Assembly: GCA_028564675.1 (NCBI GenBank)
Contig: JAOVVO010000318.1
Location: 1 to 64,000 of the forward strand
DNA from: Onchocerca lupi
Lineage: Eukaryota > Nematoda > Chromadorea > Rhabditida > Onchocercidae
Reading direction: 5' to 3'
Length of the DNA: 64,000 nt
Shown: in pieces, positions 11,727 to 24,600 of the stretch
How the letters are laid out: every line of letters begins with the position of its first letter
Numbering within the stretch: position 1 is the first letter of the stretch
Notes under the pieces: model-generated
Told to the model about the DNA's origin: nothing
Databases searched by the model: none
What the model saw: the letters and a program-made list of their open reading frames with translations, nothing else
Program-made: the position numbers and the translations under genes

Positions 11727-14700
11727 TTAAGAAGGAAGACGGAAAGAAACATCAATTGGTATTGATCGTGCCAACTGAACTATTTCTGATAATTTCACAA
11801 CCATTTTCGCAGCTTGATCTAAGTCATCGCATGCAAGCATACGCAGGTCAGCAGCTGCAATTAGTGCTTTGGCTTCTTCAACACGAGTACCTAAACAAAA
11901 AAAAAAATCGTTTCTTTTCTTGTATGAATAAGTTCAAGCTTATCTCTGCTCCCAGTTTTATCACTTCAACGATGAAATGTTTTATTTTTAATCTTTCATT
12001 ACTTCTTCTTGTTCCCTCATCTATAAAGCTTTCAATCCAACCATCAATCAACTCTGTGCTTAATTTAATGTTACATTGTTAACTACATTCCCTTAAATCA
12101 TTTATGGTATCGTCACAATGTACTTTTCGACGTTCCTTCACGTATATACCATCCATCTTTACAGTAAAGAAAAAATAAACTTTAGAGTAATATGGAATAT
12201 ATGTCATAACATTCTTGAATGTTATAACACAATATTTTGAACTATACATTTTTTATCAAACGAATACTATGCTCAGCTTGATAAATATAAATGCAAGAAA
12301 GACAAATATAGAATATATAATTGATGTGGAATAAAACAGTAAGAAAAATAAAATAAGTTAAAAGATGAAAAGCAACCTAAATTGAAAGAAACACATCGGA
12401 TAAAGAGTTTTTTTCCAGAAAAAATTTCTTCTCACAATATAAAAACAAAAGAAAAAGCAGTAAAAAATTAACCTTGCAAGCGAACAACAACAGGAATTTT
12501 GAGCTGAATTTCATTAGCAACATTGATCATACCTTGCGCAATAACATCACAACGCATGATACCACCAAAAATATTCACAAGAATTGCATTAACCTGAAAC
12601 AAAATAAAACATGCATTATAATGCTTAAGTCATAATTTTCACTAAATTCTTATAAATTCAATTTCGGTTCCACTGAAATATTTTGAAAAGAAATTGAGAA
12701 GTGACAGTCTTTTTTTAACTTTCAATTAGAAATATAAAGAAAACTTCCTACTTTATCTTTATCGGCAGTAATGATTCGAAAAGCCTCAGCAGCTTGCTCA
12801 ATGGTAGCACTACCTCCAACATCAAGAAAATTCGCTGGGTCACCACCATGAAATTTGATAATATCCATAGTTGCCATTGCTAAGCCAGCTCCATTCACTG
12901 GAATTTTTATAATTCAGTAAAAACTCACCATGAAATATTATAAATTCTAGAAATTGGCGCGTCAAAATTTCGGAAAATAAAACTCTCTATTTTGAGAAAT
13001 CCGGACATTAAAATTACCCATGCAACCGATACTACCATCCAGTCGAATATAATTAAGATCAGCTTTTGCTGCGCGCAATTCCAAAGGATCTTGCTGCTGT
13101 TTATCTTCCATAGCAAATAACTCCTGTTGCCGATGACTTGCATTTGAATCAACATTCAGTTTACAATCCAAACAGTAAACTGTAAAAAAAAAAAGAGAAG
13201 AAGATTATGAAAATTTTAGATAAATTAATTGGCGCTAAATTTATAGGAAATGAAAACCAAAAATTCAGAAAATGAGAAAAATAAAATTAAAGATAAATGC
13301 TTTGTTCTTTTGATTTGATTCATTGAGATATGACTAAAGGTAAAGTAACATTATTTGTTTTGACACATCAATACCTGAGATGGATAAGTCTTAATGGATT
13401 TTCTAATGCTAAATTTCATGATTAAATATGTAAAATTACTTTCCTCTAAAAATTAAAGAGTTAAGTCCACCAGATAATTTAATTCAATATTCCATTTAAC
13501 AAATCAATTTAAAAGATACAGAGAAAATTTGAGAGTTAAGTTCGCCTCACATAAAAACTTCCACCAGTAATGCAATATCTCAATGGATAACATGAACAGT
13601 ATCGCTTGTGAAAGCCCAAAGATCGTTAAAATTCAAGAATTTATCAAAACCAACGATTTCCACTGATATCTTCGGCCATTGGATTGATTTCAATAAGTGT
13701 TGCATCATATTTAATAAATAAATTGTATAACTTCTTAAAAATATCCGCTGCTTGTACCATGAGATTATCCTGAAAATCCACTCAGTCAATCATTGCAGTT
13801 TCATCAAATCAGAGCTAGTTTAAGAATGATGGAACTTAAGGAGCTCAGGTTTTATTTCATATTATAAGATATTGTGTTATCGGTCTCTCTGGATTGGAAA
13901 ACTATTTACAATTCTCGCGACAGAGAAAAAATAATCAATGTCGGAACTTTTGCTTAAACACGAAGCTTGTATAAAATCAGTTCTTGATTAGTAGATTTTC
14001 TCGTTTCGATTATGGATAAGTGAAAACAAAGAAAAGAAGTATTTCTTTAATCTTTAATTTTGAAAATCTAGAAAAAAAAAAAAAAAGAACCTTGAAACCC
14101 ATTTGATCAGCCATTGAATTTGCTTCTGCATCTGTCATGCCTTCAAATATATCGATCGGGCATTTGACGATAGCGTTAGGATCTTTGGCAGCTACTTCTT
14201 CAATGTTAACACCACCTTTCGATGAACCTATAGCTACTGGACCCTATAATAATGAATACTTTGTTCAGAAAAGGGAGAAGACCTTTATCAAAAATAAGTG
14301 AATATGGAAAAGTGAAATAAAAGGAAGAAATATTTCGAAAAAAGAAAAAATATATAATGGCAGGATAAATATTCTTAAAAAAATTGAAAAATTATATATG
14401 CAGCTAGACTATAAAAAAAAAAAAGAAAAAAAAGAAAAAGAAGAGAAAAACCAAACTTGCATTTAAAAAATGCAATTTCATGACATGAACTTACTCCGGT
14501 ATGTCGATCCATTGTAATGGAGAAATAGAATTCTCGCCGTGTAAATAATCGTTTGCAAATCATTACTTCATCACAAAGCTTACCAAGCGCTCCTGTTTGT
14601 TTAGTGAAAATTTTCGAACCCAACATCATTGAAGCTTTTTCACGTGCTTCTTCAGGACTAGAAAATTTAATATGGTATTCTAAGAACAAAAAATAATATG

Positions 14701-15471
14701 ACATGATGAGTTTTATGTGTTTCATTTCTTATTTTCCTGGAAAAGAAGCTAAAAAGGAACTTACGAAAAAACGAGTTGTACTCCACCTTCTAAACCTGAT
14801 TCAAAATACCCCTTTCCTCGTCCACCTGTCAATACTTGAGCTTTTACAACAAGATCTTTGCCGCCTGCAATTAAATTACAACAGTTCAACAATGATATAT
14901 GACTGATAGTCCTAAAAACTGCAATAATTCATTTTAATCATTGTAATAATTTCTACTTCCGTATAGTATAATGAATACAGTATAATTCTTAGAAACAATC
15001 TGTCGAAGATTAAAACATTCTATAACAATTTTTAAGTTTCAAATATTATAAACTCACCAATTTTTCGAGCTTCTTCATATAATTCATCAGCATTTCGGGC
15101 AACACCAAACGGAGCAACAGGTATGTTAGCTTGTTTAAGTAATGATATACCTTGATGCTCTTTAAGACTTAGTCTGCGTACAGCGGGTACCAAAGCCTGA
15201 GAGAAATAATAAAGATAATCAACCCGAATATTGTCTCTCATTGCTATACTGGCCATCTGTCGACCGAATTTTGAGGAATTTGTTACTAAATATCACGATT
15301 AAACTTCCATATGATAAATCTCAAAGATTCATACTTACAGCATATCAACTTGTTACTCATAAATTTCATTCTGTAAATTAAACAAATATTTTAAATCAAA
15401 TATTTTGTGGAAATGTATAAAAAGACAACCTTGTATGTTTTTAAGAATAACTTCCGATCTCGGCGAAACAT
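11727..15471 (-). CDS. Succinyl-CoA synthetase beta subunit, ADP-forming, mitochondrial
   Basis: Beta subunit of the TCA-cycle enzyme that converts succinyl-CoA to succinate with ATP formation in the mitochondrial matrix; it pairs with an alpha subunit not present here. Exons in gene order: 15471-15430 (tentative), 15256-15058, 14864-14765, 14657-14495, 14243-14091, 13769-13655, 13179-13018, 12897-12752, 12593-12473, 11890-11727. The model gives 454 residues, or 440 if translation starts at the ATG at 15256. Human SUCLA2 is about 463. The ATP-grasp region is clear (KAQVLTGGRGKGYFESG, VFSPEEA, GSSKGGVNIEEVA), followed by LIEINPMAED, SIGCMVNGAGLAMATMD, FLDVGGSA, NIFGGIMRCDVIAQG and the VVVRLQGTRVEEAK terminus. 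GTRVEEAKALI and the short ending ...DVSFRLPS resemble SUCLA2 more than GTP-forming SUCLG2. The first exon is Arg/Lys-rich, as a mitochondrial presequence would be, but the exact N-terminus is uncertain. Confidence 0.94.
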
Positions 15472-15941
15472 TTTCTAAGTTATCGATAATAAAACTTTTC
15501 GTGGATAGAGAAAATTAACCTGAAAAACAAACATAAACAAAGCGATAATATAGATCATTCTATTATAATCGACCAGTGCATTGGTATAAGTAAAAAAAAG
15601 TTTCTGCTGTGAAATAAAAGATGAATAACAAAAATTATCTATCAATAACTCGATTCAACAATTTTAGTAGAAATTGGGAATTATAGCAAAATAGAAAATC
15701 AGATTAGATGATAATTAGCATTATTAGCTAATATAAAGAATAATCATATTAGCGAATATGGAATAAAATCATATTAGCGAATATGAAATATTTAGATTAA
15801 ATTATTACAAAGCGCACTTAATTAATAAAATATGCCCCTTTTTAGCTTAATTAGTCCAATTTAATTAGTTAAAGTGTAAAAATTCAATAACTTTATATTA
15901 AATAATTATGTTGATCATATTATCCGCTATATATATATATA

Positions 15942-15977
<36 letters not shown>

Positions 15978-17158
15978 AAAAAAAAACAAAAAAACAAAAA
16001 ATAAATTTAATCCTAGTCAAGAGATAAACAATTGGCTCAATGGTACTAAAAAAAATTTTTTTAATTAGTCCACTAAATTATTGCAACTGATCACGAAAAT
16101 GCACGCAACGCATGCTGCAAACTACTTTTCCATTTACATTTGCACAACACAAAACGCATTTCTCGACCTGCACAATGCAACACATTTTCCAGATGCAACA
16201 AATGTGCAATTTTAAAATCTTGAAATTGTTCATCAACAGAAAAAATGATAATTTAATTTAACAAAAACAAACTATAACAAGAGTAATAATTACAATAAAG
16301 ATAACAATAGAAACAATAACAACAAAATAATAGTAAAAATAGCGGCAGCAACAAAAGTAGCGAAATTTTTCGCAAATTATTTCCAAAAATATCGCAATAG
16401 CAACAATTCCTGATGTTCGAAAAAATTAAAACTTTGGAATAAACATGATTCACTGGTTGTAGAAGTATTAATAAAATTTATGAATAAATTTACTGATAAA
16501 TTTTCAAATTCATCTGTTCATATCAAAAAATTTTTTTAAAAGTTAATAATTTATCAAAGATGCATTGTTTCGCTGATAAATTTAGCATTTTTGTCTTTAT
16601 GAATTGATCATTCATTTGATAAAAATTTTACACATTAAAGTTTTTGAAGTGACATGGAGAAACAAAAAAAAGAAAAAATAGCTGTAAATAATATATATTT
16701 AAATTAAACTTATTGTTTAGCCAAAAAATATCAAATATTCCAAAAATCAATGTCAAAAGCTACTTAATATTTTCTTTGCTAGCTGAAAATACTTTTTTTT
16801 TTTAAAAAAAAATATGATTAATTGGCCAAAAATTATCCGAAATTTTGCATTGAATGTTAAAAGGTATTGATGTTTTTTCTAGCCAAAAAGTATTAAATGT
16901 TAAAAAATTTTGATAATTGAAATTCTAATTACTAACTAATTCCTTTTATCATTATAACTGAAATAGTTAAACGAAAAAAAACAAATTGTATATGAACAAA
17001 AATATTGAGAAAATATGCCATAAACTATTAATTATATTGTCTTTGTCTTGTTAACATTTTCCTATGATTTATTAAATTTTTGTAATAATATTTTTAAATT
17101 ATTTTTTGATTATTAAATTAGAAATTAATGAATCTCTTTCCAATTAATTCATATTTCC

Positions 17159-17190
<32 letters not shown>

Positions 17191-18856
17191 GATAAAAAGC
17201 TGATAAGAACTGCGACTGCGAAAATTGTATTCTCCAAATAGCAATTTTCATGGAATTTTAAGGGATGAAAAAAATTAGTTTGATAATTGAACGCTTGCTT
17301 GAGTTGTAGTATTAATTCAAATGGTGCAGTATAAAATAAATCAAATATAGACTTTTTTATTAAATTTATAATTAATAATTAAATAAAGATAATTTTCGGT
17401 ATTAATTTAAATAGGTGTAAAGGAATAAATAGTCACAGAGTACAAAATTAAGGAACAAAAAAAAAAATATTTTAATGCCAAATAATCTATAAAAATTAAA
17501 AAAAGCAAATGTTCATTATGGCTTTTGACACAATGTTTCAGGTTCTTTATCGATTGATTTGAAATTTTGATAAAACACTGCTTTCGAATAGGTGCATTTT
17601 TATATATTTATATACCTATTGCATTTGTGACAGGTAAAAGTAGGTGAGCGAATTTTCTATTATAAAGATCAGCTAGATCGGTCACGTGGAACATTTACGA
17701 TTCATTTACGATCCATTTGCGATTAGCTAGTAAGTGATAAAAAACAATAATAATAATAATAATAATAAGAAATTTGAATTTGAAATAATAAACTAGAACT
17801 AACATTTATATGTTGTTCGTCATTTTTTCAACTAAAATTTAATCATTTAATTTTAATTTGTAAATAAATTCGAAAATTTTTAAGTATGAATCTGAATTTA
17901 AAAAAAAAAAAAGCAAGTATGAATATAAGAATATTTTTGAATAAATTTTTCATTACAAAATTAATTGCACAAAGAAACAAACTATTGTTTATATTCTACA
18001 GACAATAACAATAATAATAATAATAATAATGGAAATTTAATTTGAAATAATAATTTATTACAAATATTATCTATAATTTATGCAATTTCAATTGAACTTA
18101 ATGTTAAATAATAATTTTATGCTTTCTTCATCATCATTTTCATCAAATTTCTTAATTCCAATTGCATTTGCAGAAAGTATACTTCGAGATATTTGTGTGC
18201 GAATTATAGTTTCGACTATATTTATCTTTAATTTTAAAATTTCATTATTTGATATCGTCGTTTTCTTTTTTTTGAATAATTATCCTCATATTGTTATTGA
18301 TTCGACCGTTGTGCTATAATAATTTTGTTAATTATTTTATAATTTTATAGCATGAAGAATAAAATGAATTAATAAAATCATAAATAAAAGAAATATGAAG
18401 AAACTAGCATAAAATTTCAATTTATTATATCAAATAAAATAAAATTTTTTTCGACAGCTAATTTAAATTTATTATTTCAATGAATAATCAATATTTATAT
18501 ACTTCATTTTTATTTATTTGATAAAAATATTTATATATCAGAGTTTTATCATTTCATCATTTTCATGCCAAACAAAGAAGCTTATATTTTGTTGGGTAAG
18601 CAAAAAAAACAAGAAAAAAAAAAGATTCCAATAACTAATTTAAATTTGTAACTTTCAATAAATAATTGAAATATGTTATTTTTTCTTATATTTTAATTTT
18701 CAATTAATTCATCGAAAAATTTCATGAAAATATTCATATTATATGGTTAAAATTCTTGTTAATTTTATCATTTATCACTTTTGTTATCTTCAAGCAAACA
18801 AAACAATTATACTATTTCAGTAAATGATAAGTAATAAAAAGAGAAAGATTTCAATT
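15472..18856. other. Intergenic, repeats and low-complexity sequence
   Basis: Includes a TA microsatellite running into an uninterrupted A run of about 30 (15927-15976). A GCA/TGCA-rich island lies at about 16070-16215. (AAT)n tracts lie near 17738-17766 and 18006-18030. A long T run lies near 17164-17190. A short GC-richer block at 17640-17730 holds CACGTG and a triple 11-mer repeat. No splice-bounded coding exon was found; the ORF at 18080-18319 has low-complexity composition and no support. Confidence 0.55.
17691..17723 (+). repeat. Triple 11-bp tandem repeat beside an E-box
   Basis: Three consecutive copies of CATTTACGATT, with variants ending in C and with TGCGATT in the third. They start within 10 bases of a CACGTG hexamer, in a pocket of lower A+T content. 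The arrangement could be a cluster of protein-binding sites; the nearest gene ends face away or lie more than 1 kb off, so its target is unclear. Confidence 0.45.
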
Positions 18857-19337
18857 TCAAATTGATATGATAAAATACTTTGTTATTGATTTTGTATTTT
18901 CTGAAATATTATCTTTATGTATTTGTTGCATAGATAATTGTTTATCCATTTTATACTTCTCTTTTGTTCTCTTCATTAATTCATCAAATAATTGAGCTTG
19001 TTCCTGTGCTCGTTTTAATTTACTAAAACAAAAATAATTTAAAAAGAAATGATTTAATCTAAATATTAATTTAAATTTTTGAAATAATAAATAAAATACT
19101 TTATGATAACAAAATTTTTATCATTAAAAATTGATCAAGTTTAATTTTAAATATTAAATAATATATTAAAATATTTTGGATGAAAAAGAAAAAATACTTT
19201 TGTCTAATACGATAGCGTATTATAATACTAAAACCAATTATGGAAAGAATAAAAAATGCTATCGAAATTATAATTACTCCGATAATTTTTGAAATTTCAT
19301 ATGATTTATATCTGAAAAATCTATTTTTCTTCAACAT
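18857..19337 (-). CDS. Small single-pass membrane protein, two exons
   Basis: Exons 19337-19198 and 19022-18857 join in phase 2 through a GTATTT donor and a TTTTAG acceptor, giving 101 residues. The N-terminus is basic (MLKKNRFFRYKSYEISK). One hydrophobic helix follows (about residues 18-39, IIGVIIISIAFFILSIIGF), then a basic RYRIRQNKLKR stop-transfer-like stretch and a charged, probably helical tail (AQEQAQLFDELMKRTKEKYK). I do not recognise the family. A longer type I protein is possible, because a TTTTTCAG acceptor at 19312 inside the first exon would allow an upstream exon to replace the first eight residues. The clean intron phase and hydrophilic second exon argue that it is a real gene. 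Confidence 0.6.
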
Positions 19338-20456
19338 ATATTTTCATTGATAATTTTATTTTTCAATTTAATCGGAACATATTGACATTTTTTTTTTTTT
19401 TAACTGAATTTAATGGAAATTAATTTAAACAAAAAAAAAAAAAAAGAAAAAAAAAAAAACTTAATGAAAATCAATTTAAACAAGAAAGAAAACAATTTTT
19501 TGCTTAAAATTATTATCTTACAAATTATTAAAGATCATCATTGAAACGTTAATTTATGGGTAATTGTCAAATGCAAAATTCTTCGATCATTAAATTCGAT
19601 TTTAATCTTAGTTAATTATCGTTACAATAAGAGAAAGTCGTGCAACAATAAATGCGCAAATATTTGTTGTTAAAATAAAAATGAATGATTTATTTATAAA
19701 GATTAACAAAAATTTTCAAATATGCACATTTTTTTTTTTTTGACAAATATTTAAATAAATTTAAAAATTGAAAAACATTATTGGGCAAATTTTTATAAAA
19801 ATTATCATATGCTTTATATATTAATATTAAAAAATTTAAATGATTTTAACAACAAAAATTTGCTTATTTATTTTCTGAAAAAAATATACTTTTTAATAAT
19901 TAATTTTTCTTTTTTTTTTTTTTTTATTACTACATATTATGCAAATTTTTCTTATTTTATTATAAAAAGTTTTTGATATGAGAAATTCTTTCATTTCTAG
20001 AGTGTTAACAAGCTTACTTGGTGATTTTACACTTGCAAATAAGCATTTAGTGAAAAAATGGATTACCGAAAATTGTTAATGGAAAAATTCATGAAAATGG
20101 TTCATATTATAGCAAAATTTATTATTTAATTCATTAATGTTAATTAAAAATTTATGCCTAAAAATCATACATTATTTGCCTGATTAATTAATTAAAATTC
20201 GAAAATGTAATATATTTCAAATATGGAATACATATTATTATTGATCAGCAATAATGGAATATAAAAAAATATCAGAAATAAAAGAATATAAATATAAATA
20301 AAAATTTGTTGTTGATTCCAGAAAATTTTCCGGAAAAAATGAACAAAATTTTTATAAAATTTTTAATCGTTATGAAAAAGAAAAATATGCATGTAGTATT
20401 AATGATTTCCATAATTTTACAATGATTAATTGTTGTAAAATTAAAAATTGTAGAAA
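19338..20456. other. Intergenic A+T-rich spacer
   Basis: Contains A and T homopolymers (19390-19402, 19430-19460, 19906-19925). The two neighbouring genes diverge from this spacer, so promoters for both probably lie here. No recognisable element was seen. Confidence 0.55.
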
Positions 20457-20683
20457 ATGCGTCAAAAAGAGGCACGTAGTGCAGCGACAACAAGAAAGGA
20501 AGCTGCATTAGGTAATTTGTTAATTAATGAAGTTTGTTAATTAATGAAAGATCAAAAATCAAATTCCGTAGTTTGTTAATTAATCAAAGACCAAAAATCA
20601 AATTTTGAAAAAAAAAAAAAAAAAAAAAACTACAATTATATAGTATTTAATTCATTCAATTTTTTCAATCATTGTTGAATGAA

Positions 20684-20715
<32 letters not shown>

Positions 20716-21608
20716 TTCAGAAGAAAAAAGTAAACGAGAAAAGAAAAAAGGAAAAGATGGTGATGAGAAGTCAGTTAGACCTGAAAAGGGTGAATTTTTT
20801 GGCACATTTTCGTTGAGAAGTAAACGAGAACGAAAGCGAAAGAAAAAAGAAAGAATGATTGAAAGTAAGAGTAGACGAGAAAAAAAGAAAATTACGGAGA
20901 AAAAAATTACGGTCTATTTTTGTGTACTTCTTTTTTTTTTTTTTTCTTGAAATTTTTTCAATAATTTTATTAAATGAAATCAAATAACAAATTATTAATA
21001 CATGCATATTTTCATTAAAGCATTTTTGAAATTAAATATTTTCAGGAAGAAAAATCGATAAGAATGAAGAAGAAGAAAGTACGAGATTTTCCGGTTACCG
21101 ATGAACAAAAAGAGAATTATTGTAATTTTTTAATGGTAATAGATCTTTTTCTATTAATTTATTTCAGAAGGCAAAATTTTTTGTAAATTTATATGAAAAA
21201 GATTTAAATTTTTCACTAACAAACTGCCAAAATAATTAGAAACTTTGCATAATTGATATGAATCTTTTTGAAGAGAATAATTAGGTAAATTGAATAATTT
21301 GTGCAAAAAAAAAAAAAAAAAACAAGTGATAAGTTTGCAATAATTTGAATTCTCATCAATAATTAAAATTATTGATACACATTATAGGAAAAAACAAATT
21401 TTGCATAAATTTATTAATTTACTTTGATTATATCAATTTTGTTTAGGAAATGTTTGAATTAGGTGTAGATGGAATCATAAAACAATATCAGACCTATCTA
21501 AAAGCCTATATTCCACCAAATATATCACATACGGCATTCGATAAAAATTTCAAAAAAAATCGTTACAAAGGTTTGATTTTAAATTTAATCTGATTTGATT
21601 TGAAATGA

Positions 21609-21651
<43 letters not shown>

Positions 21652-24600
21652 TATGATTGATAATTTATGCATGAATTAAGTTAAAACATTAAATGTTAAA
21701 ATAATATCTATAAAAGGATGAAATTATGATGAAAACTTTAAACGTTTTGACCAAAACTATTGTTTGTTTATATAATAATTGAATATCATAAAAATGATTT
21801 TTGAAAATTTAAATTTCATTTTGAATGATGAATATGTTATTGCAAAGTTTTCTAAAAAATTATACCATTAATGATAATATACATCTATAAATCTTTATCT
21901 TAAAATGTGCTCTGAGATAAGACGATTTTCTAATACTAACAAAATGAAATGTTTTAGATGTCATATGTATTGATGAAACACGTGTTGTGTTGCAAGAAGG
22001 AGATTCTGATTACATTCACGCAAATCACGTTAAAGGCGATCCATTCCTAAACGCTTTTATTTGTACTCAGGTAAAGTACCAATCATTTAAATTGATTTTC
22101 AAACGAATTTTTCAGTCGTGACTTTTTTTCAATAGTATTGATACATTTTTTTTTTTTTTTTTCAAGATGTATATTTCAAAATTCTATTTTCAAAAAAAAA
22201 AAAAAAAATTTCTATTATTGAAAAATATATCCTAATTAATTCTAATGTTATTCAAAAATATATTCATTGTTCAAATTGCTATAGGGACCAACGGAAGTAA
22301 CAGTAAATGATTTCTGGATTATGATAATGCAAGAAAAAGTAGGTAATATTATTATGTTATGCAATGTTATTGAAGCAGGCAAGAATAAATGCTTTCAGTA
22401 TTGGCCACAAGAAACTGGCTCATCACTTACATTCGGAGGTTAATTAGTATGATTGCTAAGATTCGTTTCATCTTTCTTTTTTCGGCCATAGATTAATTAA
22501 TTTTTATTTTTAATCAGTTTACAAAATTAATATGAATAAAAGCACAACTTAATTATCAAGCAAGAAAAAAAAATGATTTAACTATTATAACTTAATTTTG
22601 AAAATATTGAAAATATTTGTGGAATTCGATAATATCTTTTTTCTTTTTTTTTGTTTATTAAGATCATAAAGTAGAAATGCAAAAATTTTAGTTTCTCTTC
22701 TATTTTTTTTTTTTTCATTTTAATGAAAGAATTTCTACTATTTTTTACTTTATCATCCATCATTCCGAAATAAAAAAAATTGGAAGCAGCATTTTAAATA
22801 AGATAGTAAACTTTTGTTATTAAGATTTTATTTTCTTATGCTTTATGGCACTTTATTGATTTATTTGATCAGCTGTATCTTGGCCATTCATCTTATCATT
22901 TCTGTAAGGCTTTTGAAGCCAAAAGTTACTTCTTATTAGTTATAATATCATTTTGCTGCATTTTTGTGCTTTTGAAAATTTCATCTTCTTTCTGAAGAAA
23001 TTATTTCGTTTCATTCTTTGTATGTGACATCAAGTATTGCATATTATATATTTCTTTCTTTTTTTTTTCCGAAATTAATTATTCCATTATTTGTAAATAT
23101 CGTGCATATATTTCTTTAATAGCATATATATATTAAAGATAGAAAATAATTAGATCAAGAGATAAATGAATTATTTTGATACATGCTTGACAAGTAATTA
23201 ATTTGTGGAGTAAATAATTAAAAAAAAAAAAAAAAGTGATTACATGTTTCTACAGATGTACAAATATTATGTGCTGAAGTTAATGAAAACAAGGATACAA
23301 CCTTTATATTATCTACATTAGAAGCTGAAGATAAGAATACTCGATTAATTATCAAACATCTGCGATGGAAAGATTGGTATTAATTACTTTTTCAGAAAAA
23401 AATTTTTGATTCTAACAAAAAGTAAAGGAAAAAAAAAACATTTAATGAGCATTTTAATATTTTCTATTAGCATTTCTTTATTTTCCATAATTTGGAGTGA
23501 TTTTTAGTTAATTTTAAAATTTATTAAAGGCCTGATAGAGGTGTACCATCAAGTGTACTTGCTCCATTTCGGATTTTAAAAATCGTGCGACAATCATTGA
23601 ATCGTGCTACGGTTGTTCATTGTTCAGCAGGTATCGGTCGTACTGGCTGTATAGTTGCTATTGAAATGGGCTTACAACAGATCCTATCTGGAAAACCGTT
23701 ATCACTTATCGAAATGGTTAAACGATTAAGATGTACGATTGTTCTTTTTCTTTCTTTTTTCTTTTGAATTTTAAGTTTTTAAAAAAAAATTGTTGAAAAA
23801 AAAGGAATTTTCCAACAATTTTAGGAATATTTCTGGAAATGAAATAAATATATTTAGTATACTAGCAGTACTAATAATTAAAGCAGTAATTAGATTTGGA
23901 TACTGATAATACTAATTATTGTCAAAAATTATAATTTAACTTTAATATTGCCATGTTCAAATTTTGCCATGATTAAATATGTGTGTTTTAAGATAATAAT
24001 GAGAGATAAATTGATTTTTTTATTAAATTTTTTCAAATAGTTAAAGAATTTAAGGATAAAACGAGTATTTATTTAAAAAAAAAAAAAAAACTATGTCGAA
24101 GTATGGTAAAATTTCCCACTTAATAAACAAATAAATAAATGCAATAAATTTGACTGCAAATTATTTTTGACAGATGATACAATAAAAAGAAATAATTGTC
24201 TTCCTCAATCAAAAAAATTGTATAGAATTTGTTGAATTATTTGTTAAATTTAATCAATAATTTGAAAGTTAATTATAAAATTAAATTCATTTTTTTCTAT
24301 CGAATAAATTTCTTTTATTGACAAATACTAATAATTATTATTTCAAAATTAATCAATTATTGGCAAATTATTATTATTATCCTGTTGCGAAACTTGTTTT
24401 GTTGAAAAAGGATGCTTTACGACACTAAGAATTTTAGATACTTTATTAGACAAAGTACTTTTAATGTAATACGTGAGGTATCGTCCAGTATACGCAGATG
24501 CAACACACAATAGATAACAAAAATATAAAGAGACAGAGTTTGAAAAAGAAGCGAGGGTGAAAGCTTTGTAGCGTTGAGTTGATCGTCGTGAGGTTAACTG

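Noticed and set aside
13580..13789. 69-codon ORF that runs past the succinyl-CoA synthetase exon
   Set aside because: Alignment to the family shows that the exon ends at 13655 (EDISGN, then LYCLD from the next exon); the remainder is intron read-through.
14680..14687. Upstream TTCTTAG acceptor for the exon ending at 14495
   Set aside because: It gives an in-frame stop when joined to the previous exon; the TTTTCTAG acceptor at 14658 restores the expected VFSPEEA sequence.
20771..21007. Minus-strand ORF opposite the phosphatase exons
   Set aside because: It is a shadow of the Lys/Arg-rich plus-strand exon and gives an implausible F/S-rich product.
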